Of a stretch of 32,179 nt of DNA, positions 1 through 7,252 are shown in pieces. Numbering within the stretch: position 1 is the stretch's first letter; every line of letters starts with the position of its first letter. The DNA lies in assembly GCA_902806415.1 (NCBI GenBank), contig CADCWN010000065.1:1-32179 (forward strand), read 5' to 3'. The translations under genes and the position numbers were made by a program. A model generated the notes under the pieces. It did not search any database. It was not told the DNA's origin and worked only from the letters and a program-made list of their open reading frames with translations. Source of the stretch: an uncultured Thermomicrobiales bacterium (GTDB lineage Bacteria > Chloroflexota > Chloroflexia > Thermomicrobiales > CADCWN01).

Positions 1-780
1 GCAGAAATGCGAGTCGTGCCAGGGGCAGCGGACCTCGTCGCCGACGATCTCACCCTCATTGAGCGGGCCACCGGCGTGTGTACACCAGTTCTGTACCGCG
101 TGGATCGTCTCGCCACGCCGCAGGAGCAGGACCGGCACGCGGCCCGCCTCGGCGACGATCGGCTTCCCTTGGGGGAGGTCGGCGCTCGCCAGCACGTCAA
201 CAAACTCGTTCGGCGGCTTCGGATAGAGGGTGTGCGGGACGTTTACTCCGAGGGTGTAGACCAACTCGCCGCCTAGCATCCCTCCCAGGGTGACCGCGCC
301 GAAGCCGAGCGCGCCGCACAAGCGCGCGAGCCCGCGCCGATCCGCCAAGCGCAGTCCGAACGAGGCTCCATAAAGGGCCAGCGCCACGCTGTTCGTGATC
401 GCGTGGGCGATCCCGACGCGACGTTGCTGATCGTAAGTGTCGGTCCAGTCGGCGAGACCGGTGATCGCGCTGGGCAGCGCGCCGAGGATCCCCAGCGCGA
501 CGGCGGCGTCGGCGCTGCGCGCCCACTCTTCCGGGCGCTCCGCGCGCGTTTCGAGTAGGTCGAGGACCAGCGCGGTCGTCCACGCGCCGATCGGGACGGC
601 GATCAGCGCCGGATGAATGCGATGGCGCAAGGGCGTACCGTTGAGCCAGCTTTTCAACGTTTTCGTCGCCCCGTTCGCGCCGAAGACGGTGTTCGCGGCG
701 CGCTGGACCGGCTCCGCGATCACGTCAAGCCAGGGCATCTCCTCGATCGGCGTGCTGATCGTCTTTGCCTGTTGCGTCAT
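1..780 (-). CDS. DUF2231 membrane domain fused to Rieske [2Fe-2S] domain (3' end cut by window)
   Basis: The reverse strand is open from the ATG at 780 to the window edge, giving 260 residues without a stop. The first ~170 residues resemble DUF2231: an RHRIHPALIAVPIGAWTTAL segment followed by several hydrophobic helices, predicting an inner-membrane anchor. The C-terminal part is a Rieske domain with box 1 CTHAGGPLNEG (C233, H235) and box 2 CPWH (C252, H255), which supply the two Cys and two His ligands of a 2Fe-2S cluster. The protein probably transfers electrons at the membrane; its partner is unknown. A GAGAGG ribosome site lies a few bases upstream. The last residues of the Rieske fold lie outside the window. 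The domain assignments are firm; the function is inferred. Confidence 0.85.
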   Translation of the reverse strand, partial: MTQQAKTISTPIEEMPWLDVIAEPVQRAANTVFGANGATKTLKSWLNGTPLRHRIHPALIAVPIGAWTTALVLDLLETRAERPEEWARSADAAVALGILGALPSAITGLADWTDTYDQQRRVGIAHAITNSVALALYGASFGLRLADRRGLARLCGALGFGAVTLGGMLGGELVYTLGVNVPHTLYPKPPNEFVDVLASADLPQGKPIVAEAGRVPVLLLRRGETIHAVQNWCTHAGGPLNEGEIVGDEVRCPWHDSHFC

Positions 781-912
781 CTTGCCCTCTCAGTGGTTGC
801 GGTGAAGAGTCGTCGGTGGTCGCGGTCGCGCACCGGTGTCGCCCTGGCCCTATCCGGCATTCGCACACCCCATGCCCGCACCGTGCACGGGGGCAGCATG
901 GATCAGTTCTTG

Positions 913-929
913 CGCTATCGCGGATAGCG
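913..929. other. Short perfect inverted repeat in the divergent intergenic region
   Basis: CGCTATC-GCG-GATAGCG is a 7-bp perfect inverted repeat around three bases. It lies between the divergent DUF2231-Rieske and transaldolase genes, about 110 bp upstream of the latter. It could be an operator or a small hairpin. I see no convincing -35/-10 pair beside it. Confidence 0.3.
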
Positions 930-1036
930 ATCGGGCCTCGCTCCGGTGTGGCCGCCGGGTAGGAGAAAAGCGATCAACCGCGCTGTGCCCGGTCCGCTGG
1001 ATGGACGCGCACAGTATGGTAGGGGGAATACAGCGC

Positions 1037-2311
1037 ATGGCAGGGACAACGAATGTCGCGACCGGGAACGCCGTCGCCGCCGCCGATGCGCGGCAAAACC
1101 CGCTCGTCGCCCTCGCGGCGGAGGGGCAGAGTATCTGGCTCGACTACATCACCAGGGATCTCGTCCGTGGAGGAGAGCTCAAGCGGCTGATCGAGGAGGA
1201 TGGCCTGCGCGGGCTGACCTCGAACCCGACGATCTTCGAGAAGGCGATCGGCGCGGGCGACGCCTACGACGCCCAGATCAAGGGGCTGGTCGCGCAGGAC
1301 AAGAGCGCCCTGGACATCTTCGAGACGGTCGCCGCGACCGATGTGCGCGAGGCGTGCGACCTCTTCCTGCCGGTCTACGAGCAGACCGAGGGGCGCGACG
1401 GCTTCGTCTCGCTCGAAGTATCGCCCCTCCTGGCGCACGATGCGGACGCGACGATCGAGGAAGGGCGGCGGCTCTGGCAGGCGGTCGACCGACCGAATCT
1501 GCTGATCAAGGTGCCGGGGACGGCGGCGGGTGTCGCCGCCGTGCGGGCGCTGCTGCGCGAGGGGATCAGCGTCAACGTGACCCTGCTCTTTTCCTTGGAG
1601 AGCCACGAGCGCGTGATGTGGGCGTACATCGAGGCGCTGGAAGAGCGCGCGCAGGCCGGTGAGGCGATCGATCGTGTCGCCTCGGTCGCCTCGTTCTTTG
1701 TCAGCCGCGTCGATACGCTGATCGATAAGCAACTGGCCGAGCGGGGGGGCGAGGCGGGCGACTTGCAGGGGAAGGTCGCGATCGCCAATGCGAAGCTCGC
1801 CTATGCCCGCTTCCAGGAAATATTCGGCGGCGAACGTTTCGGGGCGCTCGCCGCGAGGGGCGCCCGGCCTCAACGACCGCTCTGGGCCAGCACCGGCACG
1901 AAGAACAGCGCCTACAGCGATGTCGTCTACGTCGAGTCGCTGATCGGCCCCGATACCGTCAACACGCTGCCCGTCGCCACCCTCGATGCCTTCCGCGATC
2001 ACGGCGTGGCGCGGCGGACGATCGATGAGGGCGTGGATGACGCCCGCGCGGTGATGGAGCGCCTCCGGCAGATGGGGATCGACATCGACGCCGCGACGCG
2101 GCAGCTGGAGCAGGAAGGGGTGGCCCTCTTCGCCAAGTCGTTCGAGGATCTATTGGCCGGCGTCGAGAGCAAGCGGGAAGCACTGGCGGGGGAGCAGGTC
2201 CATCCCGATGACCCGCAGGATATCCAGCGCGCCTCGGAAGAGTCGTTCCCGGCCAGCGATCCGCCGGGATATACGCCAGCTGCCGCCCCGAAGCAGAATG
2301 GAGCGCAATAA
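1037..2311 (+). CDS. tal: Transaldolase with C-terminal acidic/Pro tail
   Basis: Transaldolase moves a dihydroxyacetone unit between sugar phosphates in the non-oxidative pentose phosphate pathway, in the cytoplasm. Family motifs are present: LTSNPTIFEKAI near the N terminus, LLIKVPGT with the Schiff-base lysine candidate, NVTLLFS, ASVASFFVSRVDT and ASTGTKNSAYSDVVYVE. The ATG at 1037 is chosen because AGGGGG lies 10 bases upstream; an open extension further 5' is not family-like. The product is 424 aa, longer than the usual ~360-380 aa of this bacterial subfamily. The extra ~35 residues are a hydrophilic tail containing SEESFPASDPPGYT. The stop codon overlaps the next ATG by one base (TAATG), so the two are probably coupled. 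Confidence 0.9.
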   Translation: MAGTTNVATGNAVAAADARQNPLVALAAEGQSIWLDYITRDLVRGGELKRLIEEDGLRGLTSNPTIFEKAIGAGDAYDAQIKGLVAQDKSALDIFETVAATDVREACDLFLPVYEQTEGRDGFVSLEVSPLLAHDADATIEEGRRLWQAVDRPNLLIKVPGTAAGVAAVRALLREGISVNVTLLFSLESHERVMWAYIEALEERAQAGEAIDRVASVASFFVSRVDTLIDKQLAERGGEAGDLQGKVAIANAKLAYARFQEIFGGERFGALAARGARPQRPLWASTGTKNSAYSDVVYVESLIGPDTVNTLPVATLDAFRDHGVARRTIDEGVDDARAVMERLRQMGIDIDAATRQLEQEGVALFAKSFEDLLAGVESKREALAGEQVHPDDPQDIQRASEESFPASDPPGYTPAAAPKQNGAQ

Positions 2312-2610
2312 TGGCGACGAACCCCCCGCCGAGCCAGGATCGATACGAGGGCGGGCGCGACGACACGCCCCAGCGGACCGAGTATAGCGGCGAGCGCGGG
2401 AGCCAGGCCGCCGCCGAGCGCAACACCCCGCTGCACGTCGATGACCCGGTCATCTCCGCCGCGACCTCGCCGGACGGCACCTCGGAGTCGGGCCAGTCGT
2501 ACAACCCCGGCACGGTGCAGACCGGCGGTACCATGGCGCGGGCCGTCATCGGCCTCCTCGTCGTCCTCATCCTGGTTATCCTGTTCGTCGTACTCTTCAC
2601 CATGCGTTAA
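2311..2610 (+). CDS. Small tail-anchored membrane protein, unknown function
   Basis: This 99-aa protein has a hydrophilic N-terminal three quarters, rich in Gln, Ser, Thr, Pro and charged residues, and one C-terminal hydrophobic helix (AVIGLLVVLILVILFVVLF) ending in TMR. It should be anchored in the membrane by its tail with the soluble part in the cytoplasm. Its ATG overlaps the transaldolase stop, so both are on one message. I recognise no family. A 16-bp hairpin about 30 bases past the stop probably ends the transcript. Confidence 0.75.
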   Translation: MATNPPPSQDRYEGGRDDTPQRTEYSGERGSQAAAERNTPLHVDDPVISAATSPDGTSESGQSYNPGTVQTGGTMARAVIGLLVVLILVILFVVLFTMR

Positions 2611-2639
2611 GCCGCGTTGCCAATAGGGGTTCGGTCGAT

Positions 2640-2678
2640 TGGCGCGGCGAGTGTGCTTAGGTCACACTCGCCGCGCCA
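2640..2678 (+). terminator. Strong hairpin terminator after the transaldolase operon
   Basis: A perfect 16-bp stem (left arm 2640-2655, right arm 2663-2678) encloses a 7-base loop. The sequence after it is TCGTTGTGT, only weakly U-rich, so termination may depend mainly on the very stable stem. Confidence 0.6.
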
Positions 2679-2701
2679 TCGTTGTGTCGGGCGATAGCCC
2701 T

Positions 2702-2730
2702 TTGGTGTTCTGTCGCCCTCCCGGTATAAT
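2702..2730 (+). promoter_or_regulatory. Sigma-70-type promoter for the YflT-like gene
   Basis: TTGGTG (2702-2707) and a consensus TATAAT (2725-2730) are separated by 17 bases. The GTG start at 2787 is 57 bases downstream. Confidence 0.6.
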
Positions 2731-2786
2731 ACCGACGTAGGGGAACACGGAGGGTCGCGATTGGGGCGAGCGGAGGGAGCGACAGG

Positions 2787-3398
2787 GTGAGTGCGACGCG
2801 CGAACTGCTCGAAGTGCAGATCGACGGATCACAGGTAATCGTTGGCGTCTTCGCGAGCGCGCAGGAGGCGGAGCGCGCGCGCGGTATGCTCGGGGCCGAT
2901 GGCTTTGACTTGCAAGGCGTCAACATCGTGGCGAAGAGCCGGGAAGAAGCCGAGGAGATCGCGCCGAATCAGGGGTCATCGAATAATCAGGCGCTCGCCG
3001 AGCCGGAGGCGGACCGGATGCAGGGCCAAGTGGCTGTGGGTACATCCAATGACAGCGATTCGCGGATCAACCTCGGCACTGGCGTCGGCGTGCTGACTGG
3101 GGCGGCCGGTGGCGCGGTGGCCGGTTTGGCCCTCCTTGAGGTTCCCGGCCTCGGCTCGCTCTTCGCGGGCAGCACGATCCTGGCGATGGTCGTCTCCGGG
3201 CTGATCGGGGCGGTCCTCGGCGCTTGGGGTGGCTCGATGGCGGGGATCCAGGTCCCCGAGGAAGATGTCAGCTATTTCACCGGCGAATTGGGGACCGGTG
3301 CCTACCTTGTCGCCGTGCGGACAAACCGGATCGACGAGGCGCTCGACGTCCTGCGGGATGCCGGCGCACGCAACCTGAGCGAGTACGAAGGTCACTAA
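2787..3398 (+). CDS. YflT/general stress protein 17M-like protein with glycine-rich hydrophobic core
   Basis: The 203-aa product begins with a fold typical of YflT/GSP17M-like stress domains (VIVGVFASAQEAERARGMLGADGFDLQGVNIVAKS). A central segment (about residues 93-150) is rich in Gly and hydrophobic residues (GVGVLTGAAGGAVAGLALLE and GLIGAVLGAWGGSMAG), resembling glycine-zipper membrane segments. A second ferredoxin-like stretch follows (GAYLVAVRTNRIDEALDVLRDAGA). The start is GTG with GGAGGG 9 bases upstream. A predicted promoter precedes it and a hairpin follows, so it is probably transcribed alone. A stress-related membrane-associated role is inferred from the family; no biochemical activity is known. 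Confidence 0.7.
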   Translation: MSATRELLEVQIDGSQVIVGVFASAQEAERARGMLGADGFDLQGVNIVAKSREEAEEIAPNQGSSNNQALAEPEADRMQGQVAVGTSNDSDSRINLGTGVGVLTGAAGGAVAGLALLEVPGLGSLFAGSTILAMVVSGLIGAVLGAWGGSMAGIQVPEEDVSYFTGELGTGAYLVAVRTNRIDEALDVLRDAGARNLSEYEGH

Positions 3399-3420
3399 GC
3401 ACACCGATGGGCGATGACGG

Positions 3421-3456
3421 CGAGGGGCTTCGGGTGTACTCACCCGAAGCCCCTCG
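3421..3456. terminator. Bidirectional hairpin terminator between convergent genes
   Basis: A perfect 16-bp stem (3421-3436 with 3441-3456) with a TACT loop lies between the 3' ends of the YflT-like gene and the oppositely oriented SRPBCC gene, so it can serve both transcripts. Confidence 0.65.
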
Positions 3457-3481
3457 TCAGCACTATTGATTCAATCGCCCG

Positions 3482-3958
3482 CTAGGACTGCGTGGCCTTG
3501 CCCCCGCCGCGCTCAATTTCGCCGCGCCAGCCGCCGGTTTCGTGGCCGCGCGCCTCGATGAACTCCTTGAACCGCTGCATATCGCCCTCGATCTGCTTCT
3601 GCGGTATCCCCAGGGCGCTCCCGACATTCTCGACCACCCCTTCGGGCTCAAAATCGAGCTGGAGCATGACGCGCGTAGTCTCCGGGTCGATGTAATGGAA
3701 GGTGACGACACCGGCATTGGTCGCGCCACTCGTGCTGGTCCAGGCGATCCGCTGATCCGGCGTCTGCTCGGTGATCACCGCGTCCCACTGCTCTTCCTTG
3801 CCGGCGAGGGAGGCGTGCCAGTGGAGACGCTTCTCATCGAGCTGCTGCACCTTGCTGACCTTGTCCATGAAGCGCGGGAATTCCTCGAACTGCGTCCACT
3901 GATTGTAGACGGGGCGGATCGGAGCCTTCACATCGATCGAGTGCTCAACGCGAGCCAT
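3482..3958 (-). CDS. SRPBCC (START/polyketide-cyclase fold) family protein
   Basis: The 158-aa product matches the SRPBCC 'cyclase/dehydrase' pattern: ARVEHSIDVKAPIRPVYNQW, then FEEFPRFMDKVSKVQQLDEKRLHWHASLAGKEEQWDAVITEQTPDQRIAW, then TRVMLQLDFEPEG and a C-terminal helix with FKEFIEARG. Such proteins form a hydrophobic ligand cavity; members of this type often sit in stress-gene clusters, but the ligand is unknown. Two consecutive ATGs occur; AAGGAG is 3 bases before the first (3961) and 6 before the second, so I prefer 3958. Three TTGCA boxes at 11-bp spacing lie upstream, next to the PhoB-type regulator gene. Confidence 0.8.
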   Translation of the reverse strand: MARVEHSIDVKAPIRPVYNQWTQFEEFPRFMDKVSKVQQLDEKRLHWHASLAGKEEQWDAVITEQTPDQRIAWTSTSGATNAGVVTFHYIDPETTRVMLQLDFEPEGVVENVGSALGIPQKQIEGDMQRFKEFIEARGHETGGWRGEIERGGGKATQS

Positions 3959-4113
3959 CATTCACTCCTTCGCCGCTCTCCAGCGGCAACTAGCGATTCT
4001 GTGATAGGGAGAGCAAAGTTGACTATTGCCCTAACACGCTCTCGATGATAGTCGGGAGTTGTGAACATACCGGTAAAATTTCGCCGCCAGTACGTTACAG
4101 TAGGTGAACACTC

Positions 4114-4146
4114 TTTGCAGCGAAATTGCAGTTATTTTGCATCGGC
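4114..4146. promoter_or_regulatory. Three 11-bp phased TTGCA direct repeats, possible PhoB/OmpR-type binding site
   Basis: TTGCA occurs at 4115, 4126 and 4137, exactly 11 bp apart, in an unusually AT-rich patch. Members of the OmpR/PhoB family bind tandem half-sites spaced by about one helical turn (10-11 bp). The site lies between the response regulator gene (stop at 4172) and the SRPBCC gene, about 160 bp upstream of the latter's start. That the neighbouring regulator binds here is inference. Confidence 0.4.
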
Positions 4147-4171
4147 TTATGGCGTCGCTATTACCGCCGCA

Positions 4172-4867
4172 TCAATGCGTCGGAACAAACCGATACCCGA
4201 TCCCCCAAACTGTCTGAATATAGCGCGGCTGCTCGGCGTCGTCGCGCAACTTCTGACGTAAGCGCCGGATGAAAACCTTGATGTAATGGATGTCATTCAC
4301 ATATTCCGGTCCCCAGACACGCTCCAGCAGGAGTTGATGTGGCAGCGCGGTCCCGGCATGGCGCACCAGTTCTTCCAGCAGGCGGTACTCGGTCGCGGTG
4401 AGCGGGATGACCTCCCCCTCCAGGCGCACCTCGTGGGTGGCGAAATTAATGCTCAATTGGTCGAGCGCGAAGTCGGCCTCCCCCTCGGCGGAGGGCTTGG
4501 CCGCGCGGCGGAGGAGCGCACGCAGGCGAGCGAGTAGTTCGAGATGATCGAATGGCTTCGTGAGGTAATCATCGGCACCGAGATCGAGTGCGCGCACTTT
4601 GTCGACGGTCGCCTCGCGCGCCGTCAGCATCAGGATCGGGACGCCCGAGTGCTGACGGATACGCTGACAGACCTCGAAGCCGTTGGGCGGGGGCATCGAA
4701 ACATCGAGGATCACGAGGTCGGGCGACTCCTCGCGGAAAAGCCGGAGCGCCTCCTGTCCATCGGTGGCGATGAGCACCTGGCAATCCGGCCAATTCATCC
4801 GCGCCGAGAAGGAGACGATCTCGGCCACATCCGCATCGTCTTCCGCGATCAAGAGCTTGGGCGCCAT
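4172..4867 (-). CDS. OmpR/PhoB-family response regulator (orphan)
   Basis: The 231-aa protein has an N-terminal receiver domain (residues 1-~120) with the acidic pair at E9-D11, the phosphoacceptor D55 in LVILD, T83 and K105 in DYLTKPF. The C-terminal ~95 residues are a winged-helix DNA-binding domain (LTATEYRLLEELVRHAG, VFIRRLRQKLRD, IQTVWGIGYRF). It resembles KdpE/PhoB-type regulators. No histidine kinase gene is in the window, so the partner must be encoded elsewhere. The start has GAGGGGG about 8 bases upstream. An extended -10 at 5093-5101 would give a ~220-base leader. Confidence 0.9.
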   Translation of the reverse strand: MAPKLLIAEDDADVAEIVSFSARMNWPDCQVLIATDGQEALRLFREESPDLVILDVSMPPPNGFEVCQRIRQHSGVPILMLTAREATVDKVRALDLGADDYLTKPFDHLELLARLRALLRRAAKPSAEGEADFALDQLSINFATHEVRLEGEVIPLTATEYRLLEELVRHAGTALPHQLLLERVWGPEYVNDIHYIKVFIRRLRQKLRDDAEQPRYIQTVWGIGYRFVPTH

Positions 4868-5092
4868 CCCGCTTTCCCCCTCGTCCCCGCTGTACCCACC
4901 CCGAGTCGGTGAACGCTATTCCTGCGTCGCTCTGACGATTGCGGCAACTCGGCTGCACGCTCACCGCCGCTACCCGCCCATCGAGGCGAGCCACCCGGCG
5001 AGTATTGCGCGGCGCTCGACCGACCTACCAGCTCGGTTGGTCGTGCTCCGATGAGGCGCGGTGGCACCCCAATACCGGCACAACGGCGCGCT

Positions 5093-5101
5093 ATGATACC
5101 A
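5093..5101 (-). promoter_or_regulatory. Extended -10 promoter for the response regulator
   Basis: TGGTATCAT on the minus strand is an extended -10 (TGn + TATCAT). No good -35 is visible. Confidence 0.35.
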
Positions 5102-5188
5102 CAGCCCCGGATAACGCCGGACGCCTGGGCTCGGGAGATATGCGCTTCCCCCGCACTAGCACTCGTCGGCATTGCGCGTTCGTGTACA

Positions 5189-5210
5189 CCGCGACTCGAT
5201 CGAGTCGCGG
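5189..5210. promoter_or_regulatory. Perfect 22-bp palindrome
   Basis: Positions 5189-5199 are the exact reverse complement of 5200-5210, with CGATCG at the centre and no loop. GTGTACAC (5182-5189) abuts it. It could be a dimer operator or a cruciform. It lies upstream of the regulator promoter and downstream of the SDR gene's stop. Confidence 0.35.
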
Positions 5211-5368
5211 CGGAAGGGGACAACGCAGTTTTCATTCCGTGACAAAGGCACGACCCGACCGCGCGCTGCCTATGTCAGCCCGCTGAGTCCCGACCGGCGC
5301 TACCCGTTCGATTGCAAGGTGGAGAAGGGGTGCACGAACGCCCGAGCGCCAGCGCGACGCGACGCTCG

Positions 5369-6433
5369 TTAATTCCCCGTCATCTCCCGCATGGGTCGCC
5401 CATCTGTGCCAGACTTGGACTCGTTATTCGCGACCGTCGCCTCATCGGAGAGGCGGGTCAGTATGGAAGGTGCCAGCGCCGATCCGCTCTCCCATCCCGC
5501 GCGTGCATCACCCCCGGCGGTCGGGTCGGCGCGAGGCAGGAGGCTATTCGCGCCGATGGTGAGGCGGGCGGTCAATCCTGGCAGGAGAGCGTTGGCGATG
5601 GCCGCCGCGCGGGCTTGCCAGGTGATCGTCAGTTCCGGGTCACCCCGGCGACAGGCTTCCACGATCTGGCGTGCGGCCCGACCCGCGTCGATCGAGGTCA
5701 CCCGCAAGGAATCCACGATCGCGAACCAGCGATATTCCTCGCGGTGTTTCCCCTTGAAGAGCGCATTCGGCGGCGACCCGGTGCGCATGATGCCGGGGCT
5801 GACGGTGGTGACATGGATCCGCTCCTGTGCCAGTTCAGAGCGCAACGCATCCGAGAGGCCGACGAGCGCGAATTTGCTGGCCGAGTACGGGGCGAGGTGG
5901 GGCACCGCGATCCGACCGCCCACCGAGGCGATATTCACGATCCGCCCACCGCCCTGCCGCCGCATGATCGGTAGGGCTGCCTGGATCGTGTGGAACGGAC
6001 CCCAGAAGTGGATAGCGAGCGCCTCGCCGAAGTCATCGGCGGTCATCTCGGCGAGCGGCCCGACCTTGATCAATCCCGCGTTGTTGATCAACACATCGAG
6101 TTGGCCGTAGGTCTCGACGACGCGCGCGATCGCCCCTTTGACCGTCGGGCGATCGCCGACATCGCACGGGATGACCAGCACTTCCGCGCCGCGTGCCGCC
6201 AACTCTCCTCGCGCGCGTTCGAGGGTTTGCGCATCCCGCGCCAGGAGGGCGAGGCGGGCTCCCTCAGCGGCGAAGATCCGCGCCAGCACCAGCCCAAGCC
6301 CGCGCGAACCCCCGGTGATCACGACGACACGCCCACGGAAATCGAATGCGGGTGGTTTCCCCGCACGGCGTTGCCAGGTCCACAGGGCGGCACCACCAAG
6401 TGCCGCTATCCCCGCCCATCGTCGTCGCGCCAT
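5369..6433 (-). CDS. Membrane-anchored SDR family NAD(P)-dependent oxidoreductase
   Basis: The 354-aa product is a classical short-chain dehydrogenase with the cofactor motif TGGSRGLG (40-47), NNAG (117-120), the catalytic Ser in NIAS (170) and YSASK (Y183, K187). An N-terminal segment rich in Ala, Gly and Trp (residues 6-21) could be a membrane anchor before the Rossmann domain. The C-terminal ~100 residues extend past the core fold, as in SDRs of about 330-350 aa. ATG 6433 is preferred: AAGGA lies 8 bases upstream, whereas the upstream GTG at 6499 has its ribosome-like sequence directly adjoining it. The substrate is unknown. Confidence 0.85.
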   Translation of the reverse strand: MARRRWAGIAALGGAALWTWQRRAGKPPAFDFRGRVVVITGGSRGLGLVLARIFAAEGARLALLARDAQTLERARGELAARGAEVLVIPCDVGDRPTVKGAIARVVETYGQLDVLINNAGLIKVGPLAEMTADDFGEALAIHFWGPFHTIQAALPIMRRQGGGRIVNIASVGGRIAVPHLAPYSASKFALVGLSDALRSELAQERIHVTTVSPGIMRTGSPPNALFKGKHREEYRWFAIVDSLRVTSIDAGRAARQIVEACRRGDPELTITWQARAAAIANALLPGLTARLTIGANSLLPRADPTAGGDARAGWESGSALAPSILTRLSDEATVANNESKSGTDGRPMREMTGN

Positions 6434-6620
6434 ATCCCCTGTCCTTCCATATGTCTGGTGAGCCGCGCATGGATGATCGCCGCGCCAGATCTTCTGCACT
6501 CCTGTAGGTTAATCGCGACACCTCAATATGCCGGTAAACGCGACAGCAATGGAAGTGAATATCCGTAGACGCCCGAGAATTATCGATGCAAGCGATGGAT
6601 ATGCGCCTGTTAAAAGGAGA

Positions 6621-6650
6621 TGCCGACGACCATCGGGGTGGTCGTCGGCA
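6621..6650 (-). terminator. Rho-independent terminator after the bactofilin genes
   Basis: On the minus strand a 12-bp stem (6639-6650 with 6621-6632) with a 6-base loop is followed by TCTCCTTTTAA. This is the clearest intrinsic terminator of the window. Confidence 0.7.
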
Positions 6651-6676
6651 GATCGCGCTTCGCGCGGGTGTTGCGC

Positions 6677-7165
6677 TCAGTAGTCGCTCTCGGGATCCCG
6701 GTCATCGTCGAGCCCCTCGGGACGCCCGCCCGAGGGGGCGGCCCCGAGGGTGGCCGCGGGCGGTGTCTCCAGCGTCGAGGGCGGCTCCTCATCGAGGTTC
6801 GACATGCGCAGTTCGCCCTCGTAGATCGCCCCTTCCTGAATGACGAGCGAAGCGGTGGCGACCCGGCCTGAGACGCGACCGGTGGGCAAAATTTGGAGTT
6901 TCCCCTGGCAGAGGATCTCGCCGGTCAGCCCCCCCGCGACGGTGATATTCGCGGAGACGACCCGCGCATCGACCTGGCCGCCCTCCTCGATGTACAAGGT
7001 GCCGTCGCAGTAGACTTCACCCTTGGCTTGCCCCTCGACGCGTAAGTTGCGCGCTGTTCGTAGCACGCCATCGAAGGCGGAACTGCGATCGATGATACTT
7101 TCCTCGCCATCGGCGGCGCTCTCCGGGAAGGCTATGCCACCGCGCATCGGGGTCCCTGACGACAT
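6677..7165 (-). CDS. Bactofilin (polymer-forming cytoskeletal protein)
   Basis: The 162-aa protein carries a bactofilin core at about residues 22-125, a right-handed beta-helix built of short repeats: LRVEGQAKGEVYCDGTLYIE, VSANITVAGGLTGEILCQG, LQILPTGRVSGRVATASLVI. Bactofilins assemble into filaments without nucleotides and scaffold cell-shape or envelope enzymes. The C-terminal ~35 residues are acidic and Pro-rich and probably disordered. The ATG at 7165 has GAGGGGGG just upstream; an ATG 18 bases earlier lacks one. It follows a second bactofilin gene by ~90 bp on the same strand, so the two are probably co-transcribed. Confidence 0.88.
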   Translation of the reverse strand: MSSGTPMRGGIAFPESAADGEESIIDRSSAFDGVLRTARNLRVEGQAKGEVYCDGTLYIEEGGQVDARVVSANITVAGGLTGEILCQGKLQILPTGRVSGRVATASLVIQEGAIYEGELRMSNLDEEPPSTLETPPAATLGAAPSGGRPEGLDDDRDPESDY

Positions 7166-7252
7166 CGTTCCCCCCTCTATCAAGTAACAGTAGCGCGTGC
7201 CGCGCGCGTCTCCTCCGTCCGACCCCCTCGCACGCAGATGTGGATCGCGATT

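Larger units (their letters stand above)
4868..5368. other. 500-bp stretch without a credible gene
   Basis: No reading frame here looks like a protein family or has a convincing ribosome site. I see a likely extended -10 promoter for the response regulator (5093-5101, minus), an imperfect hairpin in its leader (5017-5025 with 5035-5043, one G-U pair), and a perfect 22-bp palindrome at 5189-5210 preceded by the palindrome GTGTACAC. Confidence 0.6.

Noticed and set aside
836..1036. 67-codon in-frame extension of transaldolase
   Set aside because: Not family-like, and ATG 1037 has its own ribosome site; the segment is the intergenic region.
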